From Frateuria_A sp051900415 (lineage in GTDB: Bacteria; Pseudomonadota; Gammaproteobacteria; Xanthomonadales; Rhodanobacteraceae), in contig NZ_JBHZGL010000008.1 of NCBI RefSeq assembly GCF_051900415.1, positions 1-64,000 of the forward strand: DNA of 64,000 nucleotides. The letters run 5' to 3'. The notes beneath the pieces are model-generated. The model saw only the letters and a list, made by a program, of their open reading frames with translations, had not been told where the DNA came from and did not search any database. This document shows, one piece after another, positions 26,806 to 35,023 of the stretch (positions are counted from its first letter, which is position 1; each line of letters opens with the position of its first letter). Position numbers and translations under genes: made by a program.

Positions 26806-27702
26806 ATGTTCGCTCACAACAAACGCCTGCAGTACACGGTGCGGGTTTCCGAATGCAATCCGGCGCTCGCCAACCTCATGCTCGAACAGTTCGGCGGCCC
26901 GCAGGGCGAGCTCGCCGCGGCGATGCGCTACTTCACCCAGGCCCTGGCCGAGGACGACGCCGGCCGCAAGGACATGCTGCTGGACATCGCCACCGAGGAG
27001 CTCAGCCACCTGGAAGTCATCGGCACGATCGTCGGCATGCTCAACAAGGGCGCCAAGGGCAAGCTCGCCGAAGGCGCCGAAGAACAGGCGCAGATGTTCC
27101 GCGAGCTGCAGGGCGCCGGCAACGACTCGCACGTCACCCAGGTGCTCTACGGTGGCGGCCCGGCACTGACCAACTCCGGCGGCCAGTTGTGGACGGCCGG
27201 TTACATCGACTCGATCGGCGAGCCGACCGCCGACCTGCGCTCGAACATCGCAGCCGAGGCGCGCGCCAAGATCATCTACGAGCGCCTGATCAACGTCACC
27301 GCCGACCAGGGCGTGCGTGACGCGCTGGGCTTCCTGATGACCCGCGAGATCGCCCACCAGCAGTCGTTCGAGAAGGCGCTGTACGCGATCCAGCCGAACT
27401 TCCCGCCAGGCAAGCTGCCGGGCAAGCCGGAATTCGCCAACGTGTACGTCAACACCTCCCAGGGCGAAGGCGACATGCGCGGGCCGTGGAACAGCGACGA
27501 CAACTTCCAGTTCGTCAGCGACCGCGAAAAGATGCTGGCGATGGACGGCGGCAGCGGCCTGCCCGAGGTGGCGATGAACGACAAGCAGCGCGAGGTGCTG
27601 ATGCAGATGGCCCAGCGCACGCGCTCCAATCCGTCGATCAATCCGGAGACCGGTGCCGATCTTGGCCGAAGTGGTGGCCAGTCGCAGGGCACCCGCCATT
27701 AG
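26806..27702 (+). CDS. Manganese catalase
   Basis: Non-heme dimanganese catalase that dismutates hydrogen peroxide in the cytoplasm. The 298-residue four-helix-bundle protein shows all metal ligands in order: Glu35 (GELAAAMRYF), Glu65 and His68 (TEELSHLE), Glu151 (NIAAEARAKIIYERL) and His184 (REIAHQQSFEKAL). The C-terminal tail is long and Gly/Ser-rich, as in the KatN/YdbD type. The ATG at 26806 directly precedes the conserved MFAHNKRLQY. It is monocistronic, between two repeat blocks. Confidence 0.95.
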   Translation: MFAHNKRLQYTVRVSECNPALANLMLEQFGGPQGELAAAMRYFTQALAEDDAGRKDMLLDIATEELSHLEVIGTIVGMLNKGAKGKLAEGAEEQAQMFRELQGAGNDSHVTQVLYGGGPALTNSGGQLWTAGYIDSIGEPTADLRSNIAAEARAKIIYERLINVTADQGVRDALGFLMTREIAHQQSFEKALYAIQPNFPPGKLPGKPEFANVYVNTSQGEGDMRGPWNSDDNFQFVSDREKMLAMDGGSGLPEVAMNDKQREVLMQMAQRTRSNPSINPETGADLGRSGGQSQGTRH

Positions 27703-27717
27703 TGGGTACCCCGCAAG

Positions 27718-27812
27718 ACTTCCCCCATCCGCCCTTCGGGCACCTTCCCCCGCGCGCGGGGGAAGGATCTTGCGAGCGTCCAGACCTGAGCCGAAGGGCG
27801 GAGGGGGGCGCG
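27718..27812. repeat. Repeat of the CTTCCCCCATCCGCCC family
   Basis: CTTCCCCCATCCGCCCTTCG and a CCTTCCCCCGC/GCGGGGGAAGG hairpin recur at 51058 and in a copy at about 51200. It lies between the convergent catalase and ZIP genes. Confidence 0.8.
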
Positions 27813-27825
27813 CTGGCCTCGTGCG

Positions 27826-28602
27826 TCAACCGAATGCGGTATCGAGCAGCATCATCAGCACGAACCCCACCATCAGTCCGCCGGTGGCGAAGTGCTCGTG
27901 CCCCTGCCGGTGCGATTCGGGAATGATCTCGTGGCTCACCACGAAGAGCATCGCGCCGGCGGCAAAGCCCAGGCCCACCGGCAGCAGCATGGGGTAGTCG
28001 ATCACCACGCCGGCGCCGACCAGCGCGCCGACCGGTTCGATCAGGCCCGAGGCCATGCCGACTGACACCGCCCAGCGCCGCCCGTAGCCGGCGGCCATCA
28101 GCGCGATTGCCACCACCAGCCCTTCGGGCAGGTCCTGGATGGCGATGCCGGTGGCCAGCGCCACGCCGTGCGCCACGCCCGGTCCGAAGCCCACGCCGAT
28201 CGCCAGGCCCTCGGGCAGGTTGTGCAGGCAGATGGCGAACACGAACAGCCAGGCACGCTTTAGCCGCAGCGAGGGATGCCCTTCGGGCCCCTTGATGAAA
28301 TGCTCATGCGGCAACACACGCTCGAGCAGCACCAGCGCGGCCGCACCGATCAGGATCGCCACGCCGACCAGCGCGCCCGCGACCCACGGTCCCTGGCCCT
28401 GCCGCTCCGCCTCCTGGATGCCCGGCAGCGCCAGCGAAAAGGCGCTGGCCGCCAGCATGACCCCGGCGCCGAAGCCGAACATGGTGTCCTGGGTGCGCTG
28501 GTCGATGTTCCTGGCGAACAGCGCCGGCACTGTGCCCAGCGCCGTGGCGGTGGCACCGGCGGCACCGCCCAGGCAGGCGGCGAGGATCGGCGTCATGCCC
28601 AT
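27826..28602 (-). CDS. ZIP family metal transporter
   Basis: Inner-membrane divalent cation importer (zinc, possibly iron or manganese), 258 residues, about eight helices. Signature residues are in helix 4 HNLPEGLAIGVGFG and helix 5 GIAIQDLPEGLVVAIAL, giving the two HNxPEG/xDxPEG metal sites. A His-rich loop (LPHEHFIKGPEGH) between helices 3 and 4 is typical. Two ATG codons at 28602 and 28596 are possible; the first is used. It converges on the manganese catalase gene, which makes manganese supply an appealing but unproven idea. Confidence 0.88.
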   Translation of the reverse strand: MGMTPILAACLGGAAGATATALGTVPALFARNIDQRTQDTMFGFGAGVMLAASAFSLALPGIQEAERQGQGPWVAGALVGVAILIGAAALVLLERVLPHEHFIKGPEGHPSLRLKRAWLFVFAICLHNLPEGLAIGVGFGPGVAHGVALATGIAIQDLPEGLVVAIALMAAGYGRRWAVSVGMASGLIEPVGALVGAGVVIDYPMLLPVGLGFAAGAMLFVVSHEIIPESHRQGHEHFATGGLMVGFVLMMLLDTAFG

Positions 28603-28767
28603 GCGGGGATCCTGCGCGTGGGCGGGTGCATCGCGGGCATGCGGTCACCGGGCGGCGGAGCGGGTGACCAGCATGGCGCCTGGCCGACCCCGGCGGCGTG
28701 AACGGCGGCATTGCTCGCCGACGTGGCGCCGCCCATGCTGGCGGACCTGCCTTTCGCGAGATCGACC

Positions 28768-29188
28768 ATGGCCGCGCTCCCACCCTTCCACCTCGCCTTT
28801 CCGGTCACCTCGCTGGCGAACGCGCGCGCCTTTTACGGCGGCCTGCTCGGCTGCCCGGAAGGGCGTTCCAGCGACGACTGGGTCGACTTCGACTTCCACG
28901 GCCACCAGATCGTCGCACCTGGCGCCGGAGGAAGCGCGCGGCGTGGCCGCGCACGACGTCGACGGCGACGCCGTACCGGTAGGCCACTTCGGCCTGGTGC
29001 TGCCGATGGACACCTGGCAGGCGCTGGCCGACCGGCTGCGCGCGGCCGGCACCCGCTTCGTGGTCGAGCCGCACATCCGCTTCCGTGGCCAGCCGGGCGA
29101 ACAGGCCACCATGTTCCTGCTCGATCCGTGCGGCAACGCGCTGGAGTTCAAGGCCTTCGCCGACCCCGCGCGGCTGTTCGCGAAGTAA
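28768..29188 (+). pseudogene. VOC (glyoxalase-like) protein, frameshifted
   Basis: It starts as MAALPPFHLAFPVTSLANARAFYGGLLGCPEG and continues to DFHGHQIVA, the first half of a vicinal-oxygen-chelate fold. Near 28917-28922 the frame changes; the second half then reads HLAPEEARGVAAHDVDGD and runs to GNALEFKAFADPARLFAK. The total of 421 bases is two short of a whole frame for a 140-residue protein, so two bases (probably CG) were lost. This is decay or a sequence error. Such small VOC proteins commonly carry a Glu/His metal site; both halves keep theirs. Confidence 0.75.
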
Positions 29189-29192
29189 GCAG

Positions 29193-29252
29193 GGTGGGCT
29201 TCAGCCCACCACGGATGTTTCCCGTAGCGGGGGCGGTGGGCTAAAGCCCACC
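29193..29252. repeat. GGTGGGCTTCAGCCCACC palindrome pair
   Basis: Two short palindromes, GGTGGGCTTCAGCCCACC (29193-29210) and GGTGGGCTAAAGCCCACC (29235-29252), are themselves complementary. A related copy lies at 56107-56157. It separates two convergent genes and touches the stop of the YheT-type hydrolase. Confidence 0.8.
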
Positions 29253-30256
29253 TACTTGAGCATCGCTTTGAAGCGCGCCGCGATGTACTCGTCGGTGAAG
29301 CTCACCATGTCGGCGCCGCGGATGAAGCCGCAGTGCCCGCCGTACTCGGCGATGTCCAGCTCGATGTTCGGCGGCAGTTGCAGCTGCTCGAACGCGCCCA
29401 CCGGGATCACCGGATCGTCGCGCGCGGTGAGGATCGTGGCCGGGATGCCCAGCCCGGCCAGCGCGTCGCGCGCCACCGAATAGCCGTCCAGATAGGCCTC
29501 GAGCGACTTGAAGTCGGTGTGCCTGAGCACCAGCGCCTCGGTCAGCCCGCGCAGGCTCTGTTTCAGCTCGGCCAGCTCGAAATACTGGCGCTGCGGGAAC
29601 GCCTGCTGCTTGGCCTTCAGCGACTGTCGCCACTTGCGCATGAAGTACGCCTGGTAGAACCAGGGCGCGCTCTTTTCCAGCGAGAACAGGCCTTCGGCGG
29701 GATCGATGATCGGGCACACCGCCAGTGCGTAATCCAGCCCGATCCCGGCTTGCGGCGCACGCAGCGCCGCGCGCAGCGCGAAGTTGCCGCCCAGCGAGAA
29801 CCCGGCCAGCGCGGTCACCGGCCGCGGCCAGCGGCGCACGATGTCGCCCAGCGCGTGCACCACCTCGTCGATGCGGCAGGAGTGGAACAGCGCCTCGTTG
29901 AGGTGGTGGCTCGCGCCGTGGTCGCGGAAGTTGAGCCGGAACACGTCCCAGCCGTCGCGCAGCAGGCGGCTGCCGGTCTGCAGCACGTAGGTCGAATCGA
30001 CGCTGCCTTCCCAGCCGTGGAACAGCACCGCCAGGCCGCGCGACGCGTTGCCCGTGCGCTGCGCGGTGAAGGCGCCAGTCAGCCGCACGCCCTCGCCGCC
30101 GTCGACCAGCACCGGCTCGGCGCCCTCGAGCACCTCGCGTGCACTCTGCGGCAACAGCAGGCGGCGGACGCCGCTGGACGAGAGCATGGTCTGGAGATGA
30201 CCGCTGGTGAGCGGCCAGGGGGGACGGAAATCCTTTCCGCGCGGCAGGTCGCTCAT
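29252..30256 (-). CDS. YheT-family alpha/beta-hydrolase
   Basis: A 334-residue putative esterase. Family blocks: PWPLTSGHLQTML at the N-terminus, LFHGWEGSVDSTY (oxyanion region), NFRDHGASHHLNEALFHS, the nucleophile elbow GFSLGGN with Ser154, LTARDDPVIP (Asp) and YGGHCGFI (His), a complete triad. The substrate is unknown; lipid or fatty-acyl esters are likely in this family. Its ATG overlaps the stop of the upstream acyltransferase gene by ATGA, so the two are coupled and both point to lipid metabolism. Confidence 0.9.
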   Translation of the reverse strand: MSDLPRGKDFRPPWPLTSGHLQTMLSSSGVRRLLLPQSAREVLEGAEPVLVDGGEGVRLTGAFTAQRTGNASRGLAVLFHGWEGSVDSTYVLQTGSRLLRDGWDVFRLNFRDHGASHHLNEALFHSCRIDEVVHALGDIVRRWPRPVTALAGFSLGGNFALRAALRAPQAGIGLDYALAVCPIIDPAEGLFSLEKSAPWFYQAYFMRKWRQSLKAKQQAFPQRQYFELAELKQSLRGLTEALVLRHTDFKSLEAYLDGYSVARDALAGLGIPATILTARDDPVIPVGAFEQLQLPPNIELDIAEYGGHCGFIRGADMVSFTDEYIAARFKAMLK

Positions 30257-31047
30257 GCGTGGGCGTCTTCCAGGGCGACGCCGATGCGCTCGCGCGAAAG
30301 CTCGGCCATGCGTCGGCGCGCGTCGGGCATGGCCGGCACGGGGGTGAGGAAATGCACTTCGGCATCGAGCGGCGCCTCGCCCAGCATGCGCAGCAGGTTG
30401 CCCATGAAGTTCTCGCCCTCGCGGAAGCCGGCGTCGACCACCCGCTTGCCATTGCGCGCGAAGCGCAAGGCGACCGGCTGCACCGGCACCTGCGCATCCA
30501 GCGCCGCCTGGAAGATGCGCGCGTGGAATACCTTGAGCACGCCGTTGTGGCCGGTGCCGCCCTCGGGGAACACCGCCACCGACCGGCCGCCACGCAGCCG
30601 CTCGACCATCGCCTGCATCACCGCCGCCAGCGAATGGTTGCTACCGCGCCGGTGAAAGATGGTGCCGCCGGTCGCCGCCATCCAGCCGACCAGCGGCCAG
30701 CGCGCGATCTCGGCCTTGGCCACGAAACAGGCCGCCCGCTGGCTGTGCAGCAGCTCGATGTCGATCCACGAGGTGTGGTTGGCGACGAACAGCACCGGGT
30801 CGGGCAGCGGCTTGCCGATGCGCACCGAGCGCAGGCCGAAGATGCGCATCAGCATGGTCGACCACCAGCGGATCATGCGGTGCGCGAACGGCTCGCGGCC
30901 GTCAACCATGACCCTGTGCCGGTTCCAGCTCAGGATGCCCGCGCACAGCAGGATGCCCAGCAGGATGTGCAGCAGCAGCAGCGGCACCCGCCACAGGTAG
31001 CGCAGTGGGCGCCAGGGGTCGCTGGCGGGAGTCGGTGCGGTATCCAT
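30253..31047 (-). CDS. 1-acyl-glycerol-3-phosphate acyltransferase (PlsC family)
   Basis: Membrane acyltransferase of 264 residues that adds a second acyl chain to lysophospholipid. One strong N-terminal membrane helix (VPLLLLHILLGILLCAGILSW), then motif I NHTSWID with His91 and Asp96, motif II GTIFHRRGS, motif III VAVFPEGGTG and a motif IV VPVQPVAL. Several PlsC-like genes usually occur per genome, so this may be an accessory one specialised for ornithine or lyso-lipids. It is the first gene of a two-gene operon with the YheT hydrolase. Confidence 0.9.
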   Translation of the reverse strand: MDTAPTPASDPWRPLRYLWRVPLLLLHILLGILLCAGILSWNRHRVMVDGREPFAHRMIRWWSTMLMRIFGLRSVRIGKPLPDPVLFVANHTSWIDIELLHSQRAACFVAKAEIARWPLVGWMAATGGTIFHRRGSNHSLAAVMQAMVERLRGGRSVAVFPEGGTGHNGVLKVFHARIFQAALDAQVPVQPVALRFARNGKRVVDAGFREGENFMGNLLRMLGEAPLDAEVHFLTPVPAMPDARRRMAELSRERIGVALEDAHA

Positions 31048-31121
31048 GAGCCGGTTAGTTTAGCGTCACTCGCCACGGGCCAGACACACCCGGGGCCTTC
31101 GTGGGGGGATCCGTCCCGCGG

Positions 31122-31598
31122 TCAGCCTTCCAGCTGTCCGAGCGGCAGCGACGGCGAGCGCTTGACGGTGCGCAGCACGAAGCTCGAATTGGCGTCGGCC
31201 ACGCCGGCGTCGTTGAGCAGCCGGTCGAGCAGGAAGCGCGAGAAGTGCGGCAGGTCGGCCACGTACACGTGCAGCAGGTAATCCATGTCGCCGGTGAGCG
31301 CGTGGCAGGCGACCACTTCCTCCCAGCCCTCCACCTTTTCGACGAAGCGCTCGATAGCGCCCGCCTCGTGCCGCGCCAGCTGCACCCGTACGAACGCCTG
31401 CAGGCCCAGCCCGACGGCCTGCGGGTCGATCTGTGCGGCATAGCCGGTGACGATGCCCTCGGCCTCCAGCCGCTGCAGGCGCCGCAGGCAGGCCGAGGGC
31501 GACAGGCTCACGCGCTCGGCCAGCTCGGCATTGGTGATGCGTCCCTCCGCCTGCAGTACGGCGAGCACGCGCAGGTCGGTGCGATCGAGCTTGGGCAT
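31122..31598 (-). CDS. Lrp/AsnC-family transcriptional regulator
   Basis: A 158-residue regulator. The winged helix (about 1-60) contains LDRTDLRVLAVLQAEGRITNAELAERVSLSPSACLRRLQRLEAEGIV. The C-terminal RAM domain has GLQAFVRVQLARHE and CHALTGDMDYLLHVYVADL, the ligand-binding region for amino acids. It is divergent from phhA, and regulators in this position are known to control phenylalanine/tyrosine catabolism, so it probably regulates phhA. An inverted repeat between the two genes is a candidate operator. Confidence 0.93.
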   Translation of the reverse strand: MPKLDRTDLRVLAVLQAEGRITNAELAERVSLSPSACLRRLQRLEAEGIVTGYAAQIDPQAVGLGLQAFVRVQLARHEAGAIERFVEKVEGWEEVVACHALTGDMDYLLHVYVADLPHFSRFLLDRLLNDAGVADANSSFVLRTVKRSPSLPLGQLEG

Positions 31599-31616
31599 GG
31601 CAGTTTGCTCCGCGTT

Positions 31617-31633
31617 TTGCGCTTACCGCGCAA
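31617..31633. promoter_or_regulatory. Candidate Lrp/AsnC operator
   Basis: TTGCGC and GCGCAA face each other across TTACC in the lrp-phhA gap, 18 bases from the regulator start. Size and symmetry suit an AsnC/Lrp dimer. No other palindrome of similar quality was seen in the 147-base gap. Confidence 0.5.
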
Positions 31634-31745
31634 GAATACTGCGCACGATTACGGCTGATTCACAACAAACGCAACCTTCGTGCGGAGCACGCAGCGTATT
31701 CTTGAGGAACGAAAGCGCAGCGCGCCAGAAACTGCCGGAGTCGCC

Positions 31746-32642
31746 ATGGAAACCGCCACGCCCCGCAAAGTCGAACACCAGCAGACCGACCGCGGCTACG
31801 TTCCGGTCTACGCCACCGGCGTGGTCGAGCAGCCCTGGTCGAGCTACAGCCGCACCGACCACGAGGTGTGGGACACGTTGTTCGCGCGCCAGTGCGAGAT
31901 GTTGCCGGGGCGCGCCTGCCAGGAATTCCTCGATGGCGTGAAGAAGTTCGGCCTCGGTGATGGCGGCATTCCGAAGTTTCCCGACATCAACCAGGTGCTG
32001 GCCAAGGCCACCGGCTGGGAGCTGGTCGCGGTCGAAGGGCTGCTGCCGGACGAGGTGTTCTTCGACCATCTGGCCAACCGCCGCTTCCCGGTGAGCTGGT
32101 GGATCCGCAAGCCCGAACAGCTCGACTACCTGTCCGAGCCGGATCTGTTCCATGACCTGTTCGGCCACGTGCCGCTGCTGCTCAACCCGGTGTTCGCCGA
32201 CTACATGCAGGCCTACGGCCGCGGCGGCATGAAGGCGCATGCGATCGGCCCCGAGGCGCTGATGAACCTCACGCGCCTGTACTGGTACACGGTGGAGTTC
32301 GGCCTGATCGACACGCGCGAAGGCATGCGCATCTACGGCGCAGGCATCGTCAGCTCCAAGGGCGAGTCGATCTACAGCCTGGACGCGGACGCACCCAACC
32401 GCATCGGCTTCGACCTGGAGCGCGTGATGAACACGCGCTACCGCATCGATACCTACCAGCAGAGCTACTTCGTGATCGACAGCTTCGAGCAGCTGTTCGA
32501 GGCGACTACGCCGGACTTCACTCCGATCTACGCGCGCCTGCGCGAGAAGACCCCGCACGCGGCCGCCGACGTGCTGGAGGACGCTGACCGCGTGTTCCAC
32601 TACGGCAGCCACGAAGGATTTGCCACCAACGCCGATACCTGA
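31746..32642 (+). CDS. phhA: Phenylalanine 4-monooxygenase
   Basis: Iron- and pterin-dependent hydroxylase that turns phenylalanine into tyrosine. The 298-residue bacterial-length enzyme has the catalytic block EPDLFHDLFGHVPLLLNP with ligands His136 and His141, and Glu184 in YWYTVEFGLI. There is no N-terminal ACT domain, as expected for the bacterial form. The ATG at 31746 has GGAG in range; an upstream in-frame start would add residues not conserved in the family. It is divergent from an Lrp-type regulator. No pterin dehydratase (phhB) gene is adjacent. Confidence 0.96.
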   Translation: METATPRKVEHQQTDRGYVPVYATGVVEQPWSSYSRTDHEVWDTLFARQCEMLPGRACQEFLDGVKKFGLGDGGIPKFPDINQVLAKATGWELVAVEGLLPDEVFFDHLANRRFPVSWWIRKPEQLDYLSEPDLFHDLFGHVPLLLNPVFADYMQAYGRGGMKAHAIGPEALMNLTRLYWYTVEFGLIDTREGMRIYGAGIVSSKGESIYSLDADAPNRIGFDLERVMNTRYRIDTYQQSYFVIDSFEQLFEATTPDFTPIYARLREKTPHAAADVLEDADRVFHYGSHEGFATNADT

Positions 32643-32669
32643 GCCCGCTTGCAGAGCGCCCTCGGGGGC

Positions 32670-32873
32670 CGCCGCCATCCTCGCCCGCGACGCAACGCTG
32701 GGCATCGCGGTCGCGCCCAAGGGCGCTCCTACAACAGGCCCCGCTTCGCCCGTCCGTCGCACGTCACCGATTCCCTGCAGGAGCACCCTCGGGCGCGACC
32801 GCCATCCGCCCGCGACGCAACGCTGGGCATCGCGGTCGCGCCCAAGGGCGCTCCTACGACAGGCCCCGCTTCG
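32670..32873. repeat. Duplicated REP-derived unit, 125-bp period
   Basis: The block CGCGACGCAACGCTGGGCAT through GGTCGCGCCCAAGGGCGCTCCTAC and ACAGGCCCCGCTTCG occurs at 32670-32748 and 32797-32873. The right copy runs into the SGNH gene and supplies its last codons and stop. The left copy therefore contains a duplicate of that gene's 3' end. Bases 32643-32669 are degenerate REP sequence. Confidence 0.85.
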
Positions 32874-33498
32874 ACAGCCAGTCGCGCACTACGCCGGTCC
32901 ACAACGCGTAACCCGCGGCGTTGAGGTGCAGTCCGTCGTCATCGAACCAGCGCGGGTCGGCCTCGCCGTCGGCGCCCAGCATGGGCGTGTGGACGTCCAG
33001 GTAATCCACACCGCGCTCTTGCGCGCAAGTGCGGATCAATGCGTTGGCCTGGCGGATCTGCGGCAGCTGCCGGCGCCGCGAGAGATTGGGCTTGATCGAG
33101 AGGTAGGCGAACGGCACCTCGCTCGCCCAGCGCCGTGCCTGGGTGACGAACGCGCCGAAGGCATCGCGCACCTGTCCGGGCGACTTGCCGTCGGCCAGGT
33201 CGTTGCCGCCGGCGTACATCACGATGGCGCGTGGCCGGTAAGGCTTGATCAGCTGCTCGGCGAAATACACGCTGTCGGCGATTTCCGAACCGCCGAAGCC
33301 GCGGTTGATCGTGGGCACGTCCGGAAAGTCTGCAGCCAGCGTGTGCCACAGTCGGATCGAGGAGCTGCCCACGAACAGCACCGCATCGGGCGGCGCGGGA
33401 TTCAACCGGTCGATGGCAGCAAACGCGGAAATCTCGCTCTGCCATTCGACGAATTCGGCAGCTTCGCCGCCGGACGGGGAACTGCGGGGATCGAACAT
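32854..33498 (-). CDS. SGNH/GDSL-family hydrolase
   Basis: A 214-residue esterase/lipase fold. The four SGNH blocks are visible: I VLFVGSSSIRLW (nucleophile Ser near 45-47), II INRGFGGSEI (Gly), III MYAGGNDL (Asn) and V WFDDDGLHLNAAGY (Asp and His). There is no signal peptide. The ATG at 33498 with GGAA ahead is preferred to a TTG 16 codons upstream. The natural substrate is unknown. Its 3' end lies within a REP-derived repeat. Confidence 0.88.
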   Translation of the reverse strand: MFDPRSSPSGGEAAEFVEWQSEISAFAAIDRLNPAPPDAVLFVGSSSIRLWHTLAADFPDVPTINRGFGGSEIADSVYFAEQLIKPYRPRAIVMYAGGNDLADGKSPGQVRDAFGAFVTQARRWASEVPFAYLSIKPNLSRRRQLPQIRQANALIRTCAQERGVDYLDVHTPMLGADGEADPRWFDDDGLHLNAAGYALWTGVVRDWLSKRGLS

Positions 33499-33577
33499 GC
33501 CATTTCCGCGTGCGAACCACCCCGACCCTAGGACAGCGGTGATCAAGGTCGCGTTGGCGGGCTCAAGCTTGCGCGTG

Positions 33578-34264
33578 CTACGGGCGCTTGAGTTCGCTCA
33601 CTTCGAGCACCTGCGCGATGCGCGTGCCGTCCCAGCGGTAGATGAAGTGCTGCGCCTGCACGCAGGGCGCGACCACATCCGGGAAGAACGCGGCCACGCA
33701 CTCGCCCCCCGCGTGGCGCGCGCTGTCGTAGACGATGCCGTCGGAGCCGGCCGCGCGCAGCGTGCGCGCCAACGCCACGCTGGCGGCGTAGTCGCGCGGG
33801 TCATGCGCAGCCGGCCAGCCGCCGCGAAGATCGTGCAGCTTGCAGTCGATGCTGGTGCGGTAGCAGCGCATCTCCACCTCGCAGGCCGGCTCGTTGGTGG
33901 CGGCCAGGAAGCGCTCGCGGTGGTAGACGGTTTCCTCCACCGCCGTGGCCATGCTGTGCGCGGCGTAGAACACCCCCCAAGTGCCGTCGGAGAAGCGGCT
34001 GCCTTCCGGGTTGAGGTGGGTAAAGGCGGCCATCACCGGCGTACTGCCGGGCCCGCTGATGCGCCGGTCGCGCGGCACCAGCTTCAGCGCCCCGGCCTCC
34101 TCGCGCAGGCGCGGGTTGGTCATCGCCTCGATCGCGAACAATGCATCCAGGTCGGCCGGGTCAGCGATGCGGTCGAACACGCCCACCGGCGGGAAACGGC
34201 TGGGCACGATGCGGTAAGCATGGCTCCAGCGGATGCGCTTGAGGGGCGGCAGGTCGGTGGACAT
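33578..34264 (-). CDS. RES-domain toxin (NAD+-degrading)
   Basis: A 228-residue RES protein, a toxin family whose studied members cleave NAD+ by phosphorolysis or hydrolysis. Family residues are in HAYRIVPSRFPP (Arg), FSDGTWGVFYAAHSMATAVEETVYH (Tyr and Glu) and GIVYDSARHAGGECVAAFFPDV (Ser). The ATG at 34264 has GGAG six bases away. The Xre-type antitoxin gene lies upstream on the same strand (34428-34820), the standard gene order. The 163-base gap between them, partly repeat sequence, is wide for such pairs. A further 20-80 codons upstream are open but not conserved. Confidence 0.85.
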   Translation of the reverse strand: MSTDLPPLKRIRWSHAYRIVPSRFPPVGVFDRIADPADLDALFAIEAMTNPRLREEAGALKLVPRDRRISGPGSTPVMAAFTHLNPEGSRFSDGTWGVFYAAHSMATAVEETVYHRERFLAATNEPACEVEMRCYRTSIDCKLHDLRGGWPAAHDPRDYAASVALARTLRAAGSDGIVYDSARHAGGECVAAFFPDVVAPCVQAQHFIYRWDGTRIAQVLEVSELKRP

Positions 34265-34344
34265 CATCGGCTCCGGATCGCAGCCGCCCGGACGTGTCAG
34301 GGCGGATGGAGAGGTATTCATGGGCTGTATCGCCGCGTGGACGA

Positions 34345-34384
34345 CCCCTCCCAGCCCCCTGCCCGCAGGGGGAGCAGCCAAAGC
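34345..34384. repeat. Short CCCCCTGCCCGCAGGGGG hairpin repeat
   Basis: CCCTCCCAGCCCCCTGCCCG and CAGGGGGAGCAGCC form a hairpin of the CCCTCTCCC type. It lies between the antitoxin and toxin genes. Confidence 0.55.
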
Positions 34385-34427
34385 ATGGCAGCCCGGGGTC
34401 TCGCCGGGCGCGACCGGTGTCTCGGCC

Positions 34428-34820
34428 TCAGCCGCGCTGCGCGTCCAGGTACTGGCGCACTACGTAGAGGTCGCCCACGTTCCCCGAGAGCATGCGTTCG
34501 AGCGCCGAGTGCCCGCCGAACAGCGACGCCTGGTTCGGCTTGCGCAACCAGGCATCGGCCTGGGCCGGGTCGGGGAACAGGATCTGCAGCGACTTCCAGA
34601 TGCCCAGCAGGTAGCTGATCCGCTCGATCACGTCGCGACCGGGGTTGCCGTCCTGGTCGCGCTTCCACTTGAAGAACGTCGATTCGGCCGGTTCGCCGAG
34701 CAGGCGCCGCTGTTCAGCGATGCGCAGCTTCCAGTGCTCGGCCAGGCGGAAGAAGGAACGCAGCGCGGGGCCGCCAAGGTCACCGGCTGGAGCCTGTTCG
34801 GGACGGGGATGGGCCAGCAT
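34428..34820 (-). CDS. Xre/MbcA/ParS-type antitoxin (DUF2384)
   Basis: A 130-residue partner of the RES toxin. The N-terminal half is helical (LRSFFRLAEHWKLRIAEQRRLLGEPAESTFFKWKRDQ), and the C-terminal DUF2384 domain contains DVIERISYLLGIWKSLQILFP, ADAWLRKPNQASLFGGHSALERMLSG and LYVVRQYLDAQRG. The C-terminal segment plugs the toxin active site in known pairs. A strong AAGGAGAG precedes the ATG. Autorepression from the promoter region 34821-34883 is expected. Confidence 0.88.
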   Translation of the reverse strand: MLAHPRPEQAPAGDLGGPALRSFFRLAEHWKLRIAEQRRLLGEPAESTFFKWKRDQDGNPGRDVIERISYLLGIWKSLQILFPDPAQADAWLRKPNQASLFGGHSALERMLSGNVGDLYVVRQYLDAQRG

Positions 34821-34883
34821 GCGCGACTCTCCTTTTGGAGTTCGCGCTTAATTTACTCCATTTGTGCAGTCACTCGCAAATTG
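34821..34883 (-). promoter_or_regulatory. Toxin-antitoxin promoter region
   Basis: On the minus strand TTGCGA and TAAATT are separated by 18 bases and could be -35 and -10. GGAGT and ACTCC, on either side of the -10 region, form an inverted repeat suited to autoregulation. The region is more AT-rich than its surroundings. Confidence 0.45.
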
Positions 34884-34888
34884 CCGAC

Positions 34889-34951
34889 TGTAGGAGCGCA
34901 CTTTGGGCGCGACCCGGACGCTTGGCGGTCGCGCCCAAGTGCGCTCCTACA
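34889..34951. repeat. REP element
   Basis: TGTAGGAGCGCACTTTGGGCGCGACC and GGTCGCGCCCAAGTGCGCTCCTACA form near-perfect arms, between the toxin-antitoxin promoter and the DUF885 gene. Confidence 0.9.
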
Positions 34952-35023
34952 GGGAACTGCCTCGCCTAGGGCGGGCCTGAGCCGACCATTTTCCCTACGC
35001 CCATCGCAAAACCGGACCTGAGG

